A DNA stretch of 9,922 nucleotides from an uncultured Phascolarctobacterium sp. (GTDB taxonomy: Bacteria > Bacillota > Negativicutes > Acidaminococcales > Acidaminococcaceae). The position numbers and the translations under genes were made by a program. Location: the NCBI GenBank assembly GCA_900554395.1, contig USHB01000040.1, positions 1 to 9,922 on the forward strand. Direction: 5' to 3'. Shown piece after piece: positions 6,430 to 9,922 of the stretch. The notes beneath the pieces are model-generated. The model saw only the letters and a list, made by a program, of their open reading frames with translations. It did not search any database and was not told the DNA's origin. Positions within the stretch are counted from its first letter, which is position 1; each line of letters begins with the position of its first letter.

Positions 6430-8544
6430 TCAGGCTTTATCGCGGTCATACATCGGGCGCAGACGGTCCTGCATGGGAATTTTATCTGCCGTAGCTGCCA
6501 AAAGTGCCCATTCGTACAGCGTGCTTTGCGCGCCTGCCGGCTCCATCCTGTTGGTTACGCGGCGGTATGTACCGTTGGACTGCATCATATGCGCGCCAAC
6601 ATTATCGTGCAGGTACAAATCAAGCACTTTTTTAATGCGTTCAATATGCGCCGGCGTTTCTACCGGGAAGAACAGTTCAACACGGTCGTTAAGGTTACGC
6701 GGCATCCAGTCTGCACTGGAAAGGAAAAGCTGCTCTTTGCCGCCGCCTTGGAACCAGAAAATACGGCTGTGTTCAAGCTGCCTGCCGACAATGCTGCGGA
6801 CTGTAATATTGTCGCTTATTCCATCCATACCTGCGCGCAAACCGCAGATACCACGGATAATAAGGTCGATTTTTACGCCTGCCACAGAAGCCTCGTACAA
6901 TTTTTCGATAACAGGATAGTCAATCAGCGAGTTCATTTTAGCAATGATATGCCCGCTGCCGCCTTTTTTAACAATGGCAATTTCGTTATCAATCAGTTCA
7001 TAAATCTTTTTACGCAGCCCTAAAGGCGCCATTACCAGTTTATTCCATACCGGCGGGTCCGAATAACCGGACAGCACATTAAAGAACGCCGATGCATCGC
7101 TGCCGAACTGGTCATTGGCAGTCATCAGGCCCATATCGGTATAAAGTTTTGCGGTGTTATCGTTATAGTTGCCCGTGCCGAGATGCACATAACGTTTAAT
7201 GCCATCTGCTTCTTTGCGTACTACCAGAATTATTTTGGCGTGGGTTTTCAAGCCCATCAAACCGTAAATTACATGACAGCCGGCTTCTTCAAGGCGGCGC
7301 GCCCAAATAATATTATTTTCTTCGTCAAAGCGTGCTTTTAATTCTACCAGTACCGTAACCTGCTTGCCGTTTTCGGCAGCGCGCGCCAGTGCCGCAACTA
7401 TCGGAGAGTTGCCGCTTACGCGGTACAGCGTTTGCTTAATTGCCAATACATTGGGGTCGTTGGCGGCATCGCTGACAAATTTAACAACCGGGTCGAAACT
7501 TTCATACGGATGGTGCAAAAGCACATCGCGCTCACGCAGAACTTTAAAAATATCACTGTCATCGGGCAGTTCCAGAGGTCGCTGCGGTACAAATGGCTCA
7601 TACAGCCAGGGCCACATACCGGGCAGTGAAGCAAATTTGAAGAAACAGGTAGCGTCAAGCGGCCCGTTGATTTCGTAAACTTCCTGCTCAGTAATGTCCA
7701 GATTATCGTACAGGAATTTGCGGATACGGCTGTTGGCCTTATTGTAAATTTCAAGCCTTACAGAAGCGCCGCGCGTACGTTTGCGCAGAGATTTTTCCAC
7801 TTCTTTCAGCAGGTTGTCTATATCGTCTTCGTCAAATTCCAAATCGGCATCGCGCGTAATGCGGAACGGCACAACGTCCAGAATTTTGCAGCCGCTGTAC
7901 AAATCGGCACAGTGTTCGTTAATAACGTCCTCTAAAAATACAAAGCTGCGTTTTGCTTCGCCGGGAACTTCAATTAAGCGCGGCAGTACGGAAGGCACCT
8001 GTACAATGCCCATGCTGTCCTCGCCTTCCTGATTGGTAAGTTCAACCGCCAGGTTTAAGGTTTTATTTGCCAAAAACGGGAAAGGCCGTGAAGCATCAAC
8101 CGCCATCGGCGTGAGTACCGGAAAAATTTCTTCCTGATAATAACCTTCCAGCCAGCGGCGTCCGCCTTCGCTGAGTTCGCTTACGCGGCAGATATACAGC
8201 CCGGCGCTGCGCAGTTCCTTAACCAGCGACAGCAGGTATTTGTTTAAAAGTTTCATCTGGTCATGGGCAGCCTTGCTGATTTCCTCAAGCTGCTGCTTTA
8301 CCGTCATGCCGGTGGCATCACGTTTGTTAATACCGTTTTCAAACTGGTCCCACAACCCTGCAACACGCACCATGAAAAACTCGTCAAGGTTAGATGCGGT
8401 AATGGCCACAAATTTCAAACGCTCCAGCAGCGGCGTTGTTTTAACGCCCGCCTCGCGCAGCACGCGCAGGTTAAATTTAAGCCAGCTCAATTCACGGTTA
8501 AAAAAGTATTCAGGTTTATTGAGTTTTAATTTATTTTTTTCCAT
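6430..8544 (-). CDS. ppk: Polyphosphate kinase 1 (RNA-degradosome-type PPK1)
   Basis: PPK1 reversibly transfers the terminal phosphate of ATP onto a growing polyphosphate chain through a phosphohistidine intermediate. The 704-residue length is usual for the family, and the four regions are recognisable: N domain (FFNRELSWLKFN, SNLDEFFMVRVAG), head domain (FPVLTPMAVD, RPFPFLANK), and the C1 and C2 phospholipase-D-like domains. Active-site residues fall at the same numbers as in the E. coli enzyme: His435 in LKTHAK is the phosphorylated residue, His454 lies in HLGTGNYN, and His592 in EHSRIFWF. Arg375 (TLYRVSG) and Arg405 (ELKARFDEEN) contact phosphate or metal. Nothing is truncated. The ATG directly follows the TAA of the exopolyphosphatase-type gene with no gap, so the pair is probably translationally coupled. 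No clear terminator follows the TGA stop. Confidence 0.98.
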   Translation of the reverse strand: MEKNKLKLNKPEYFFNRELSWLKFNLRVLREAGVKTTPLLERLKFVAITASNLDEFFMVRVAGLWDQFENGINKRDATGMTVKQQLEEISKAAHDQMKLLNKYLLSLVKELRSAGLYICRVSELSEGGRRWLEGYYQEEIFPVLTPMAVDASRPFPFLANKTLNLAVELTNQEGEDSMGIVQVPSVLPRLIEVPGEAKRSFVFLEDVINEHCADLYSGCKILDVVPFRITRDADLEFDEDDIDNLLKEVEKSLRKRTRGASVRLEIYNKANSRIRKFLYDNLDITEQEVYEINGPLDATCFFKFASLPGMWPWLYEPFVPQRPLELPDDSDIFKVLRERDVLLHHPYESFDPVVKFVSDAANDPNVLAIKQTLYRVSGNSPIVAALARAAENGKQVTVLVELKARFDEENNIIWARRLEEAGCHVIYGLMGLKTHAKIILVVRKEADGIKRYVHLGTGNYNDNTAKLYTDMGLMTANDQFGSDASAFFNVLSGYSDPPVWNKLVMAPLGLRKKIYELIDNEIAIVKKGGSGHIIAKMNSLIDYPVIEKLYEASVAGVKIDLIIRGICGLRAGMDGISDNITVRSIVGRQLEHSRIFWFQGGGKEQLFLSSADWMPRNLNDRVELFFPVETPAHIERIKKVLDLYLHDNVGAHMMQSNGTYRRVTNRMEPAGAQSTLYEWALLAATADKIPMQDRLRPMYDRDKA

Positions 8545-9922
8545 TTATCTGTCCACCCGTTCTAAAACTGCCTGCAATCCGTAAACTTCTTCAAAGAACG
8601 AAGCCTTGGAAGCAAACGTCCATTCTTCTATTGTCAAATCTTCGCGCGTTACGGCATCTACCTTCATAACTGCATTTTTAACATTTACGCGGCAGCTTTT
8701 AATTTTCTGTTTATAGCTGCGGTCCATAGCATCTGCCAGACGCACCAGCGCAGCAATTTTAGCCACCAAAGCCATAACCTCCGGCGACATTTTTTCAACA
8801 TCGGCATGAATATTGCCGCTGAACAGCCTGTGCGCATGGTAATAACTTGCCAGTGCCACAATTTTTTTATCCATTTCGCTGAAGCCGAGAATATCGCTTG
8901 ACATTATCAGCTTATAGCTGTACAGAGAATGGCTGCGCAAAGAAACATACTTGCCGATATCGTGCAGCAGCGCCGTTGCCTGCAAAAGTATGCGGCTATG
9001 GCTGTCAAGCCCGTGATGCTTGCCGAGTTTATCAAACATCGCCACTGCCAGTTTTTCAACCTGGCGGGAATGCGCTTCATCGTAATGATAGCGCCTGCCG
9101 ATGCTGTGCAGAAGGCTTAACTGCTCCTGCTCAAGCTCTGCCGCATAATCCTTATTGGTTTTAGGACCGATGTGCAGCAGGCAGATGCCATCTATAAAGC
9201 GGTCATCCGTAAGGATAATTTCCTGCACCGGCACAAGCGCCAAAAGCTGTTCGTACAATAAAATGGTCGGTACAACAAGCCCCGCGGCATCTTCATTAAT
9301 TTTAAACACTTTAATAATCTGCGGCAGGTTAAGTTCATGCACTGTTTTAAAAAGCTGCATAAACTGTTCCGTTTTAATGCGGATAACGCCGGTTTTAAAC
9401 TCAATGCCCATCATCTGCAAAAGCAGTTCCGATTCAGCGCCGGACAATACCAGATAATGCACCTGCTCATTTTTTAAGGCATCCCTTACGGCGCCCATTG
9501 TGCTTGAAAGATATTCTGCCAGTGCCTGATTGAATTTAAGGGAGCTGCGCTGATTGCGGTTAAAACTTTCCTTAACGCGGATAACGCCGATATTTAGGTT
9601 CTGCTGATAGCGGATTACATTATCCTTAACAAAGGTAATGCCAAGCCCGCCGGACGAAATATCCATCATCAGCATACTTTCACGGGCTCCGGTCAAGCCG
9701 TCAAGCTTCATTGTGCGGCGGATAGATTCATACTTGGTATAAATTTCTTCCGGCAAATCAATAACGCTTACCTTAAGCCCCGTGCGGATATAAATCTGGT
9801 CAATCAGAAATACACGGTTCAGCGCTTCGCGCACCGCAGTTGTAGCCTGTATGCTGTACTCGTCAACCTCGTATTCCGTCATCAGGCGTTTAAAACCTAC
9901 AAGCAGTTCGCAGATTTCGTTT
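8545..9922 (-). CDS. ppx: Ppx/GppA-type exopolyphosphatase with C-terminal HD domain, 5' end outside the window
   Basis: Ppx/GppA proteins remove phosphate from polyphosphate ends or from pppGpp. The reading frame stays open to the right edge, past the ATG at 9882. The 13 extra codons (NEICELLVGFKRL) join smoothly to ATTAVREALN, the family's usual ATSALREA.N motif, so the ATG at 9882 is internal and the N-terminal part, with the first phosphate loop, is missing. Counting from that Met, LPEEI (43-47) aligns with the segment carrying the catalytic Glu of E. coli Ppx. MMDISSGGLG (72-81) replaces the usual DIGGGSTE loop. NIGVIRVKESF (97-107) is the usual following strand. From about 265 an HD domain keeps His271, His307-Asp308 (LLHDIGK), His349 (YYHAH) and Asp384 (RLADAMDRS). 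Its pairing with ppk supports polyphosphate turnover; pppGpp hydrolysis is possible but not shown. Residue changes in the second loop leave activity uncertain. Confidence 0.9.
   Translation of the reverse strand, partial: NEICELLVGFKRLMTEYEVDEYSIQATTAVREALNRVFLIDQIYIRTGLKVSVIDLPEEIYTKYESIRRTMKLDGLTGARESMLMMDISSGGLGITFVKDNVIRYQQNLNIGVIRVKESFNRNQRSSLKFNQALAEYLSSTMGAVRDALKNEQVHYLVLSGAESELLLQMMGIEFKTGVIRIKTEQFMQLFKTVHELNLPQIIKVFKINEDAAGLVVPTILLYEQLLALVPVQEIILTDDRFIDGICLLHIGPKTNKDYAAELEQEQLSLLHSIGRRYHYDEAHSRQVEKLAVAMFDKLGKHHGLDSHSRILLQATALLHDIGKYVSLRSHSLYSYKLIMSSDILGFSEMDKKIVALASYYHAHRLFSGNIHADVEKMSPEVMALVAKIAALVRLADAMDRSYKQKIKSCRVNVKNAVMKVDAVTREDLTIEEWTFASKASFFEEVYGLQAVLERVDR
8553..8558 (-). promoter_or_regulatory. 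Ribosome-binding site of ppk inside the end of the ppx-like gene
   Basis: The minus-strand sequence GGGTGG ends 8 bases before the ppk ATG and lies within the last codons (Arg-Val-Asp-Arg) of the upstream gene. It is a weak Shine-Dalgarno match compared with the GGAGG sites elsewhere in this window. With TAA abutting ATG, ppk translation probably depends partly on ribosomes that finish the upstream frame. Confidence 0.5.

Noticed and set aside
6368..7023. Two overlapping plus-strand open frames of 183 and 213 codons opposite ppk and the VirK-like promoter
   Set aside because: They lie antisense to the well-conserved ppk coding sequence, have no recognisable motifs or ribosome site, and have Cys/Arg/Ser-rich composition typical of shadow frames.
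9880..9882. ATG taken as the true start of the Ppx/GppA-type gene
   Set aside because: The frame is open upstream to the window edge, and the added codons fit the family alignment. The N-terminal ATPase segment of the family would be missing with this start.

Overview
The window holds six genes in two blocks: a two-gene plus-strand operon (111-4289), then four minus-strand genes (4365 to the right edge). A hairpin that works in both directions separates the blocks. The last gene runs off the right edge. I see no RNA gene, insertion sequence, phage gene or CRISPR array, and no gene-free gap longer than about 110 bases. The proteins suggest an anaerobic, outer-membrane-bearing Firmicute of the class Negativicutes, perhaps a Phascolarctobacterium or Acidaminococcaceae relative. 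The grounds are an HgdC/HgdB-type radical or double-cubane ATPase system, a secreted protein with Leu/Tyr/Gly repeats, Firmicute-like GGAGG ribosome sites, and an estimated mid-40s percent GC by eye. This placement is inference, not a database result.

Left block. The 972-residue protein has two tandem ASKHA-type ATPase (activase) domains, each with a cysteine pair for a [4Fe-4S] cluster. A Cys-rich linker and a dehydratase-like C-terminal half follow. The 411-residue partner is a 2-hydroxyacyl-CoA dehydratase/HgdB-like protein. In many Firmicutes I would expect these as one protein of about 1,400 residues; here the split has a clean stop, a 24-bp gap and a good ribosome site. The C-terminal half of the first protein and the whole second protein share a Ser-Asp...Cys-Tyr-Pro-Ala motif and a late Phe-Gly-Cys motif. 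They may be two halves of one metallocluster site, which is the most interesting feature here.

Middle. A signal-peptide protein of unknown function (4365-5351) has Leu/Tyr/Gly repeats, a beta-rich domain and a glycine-rich hydrophobic tail. Next is a VirK/YbjX (DUF535) protein (5461-6369). Its promoter has a perfect extended -10 lying inside a perfect inverted repeat, which looks like an operator.

Right block. An exopolyphosphatase-type Ppx/GppA protein with an intact C-terminal HD domain (8545-9922, start outside the window) is joined with no gap, TAA directly followed by ATG, to polyphosphate kinase ppk (6430-8544). Together they would make and break polyphosphate. The VirK-like gene lies 60 bp beyond ppk with no clear terminator between, so read-through is possible in addition to its own promoter.
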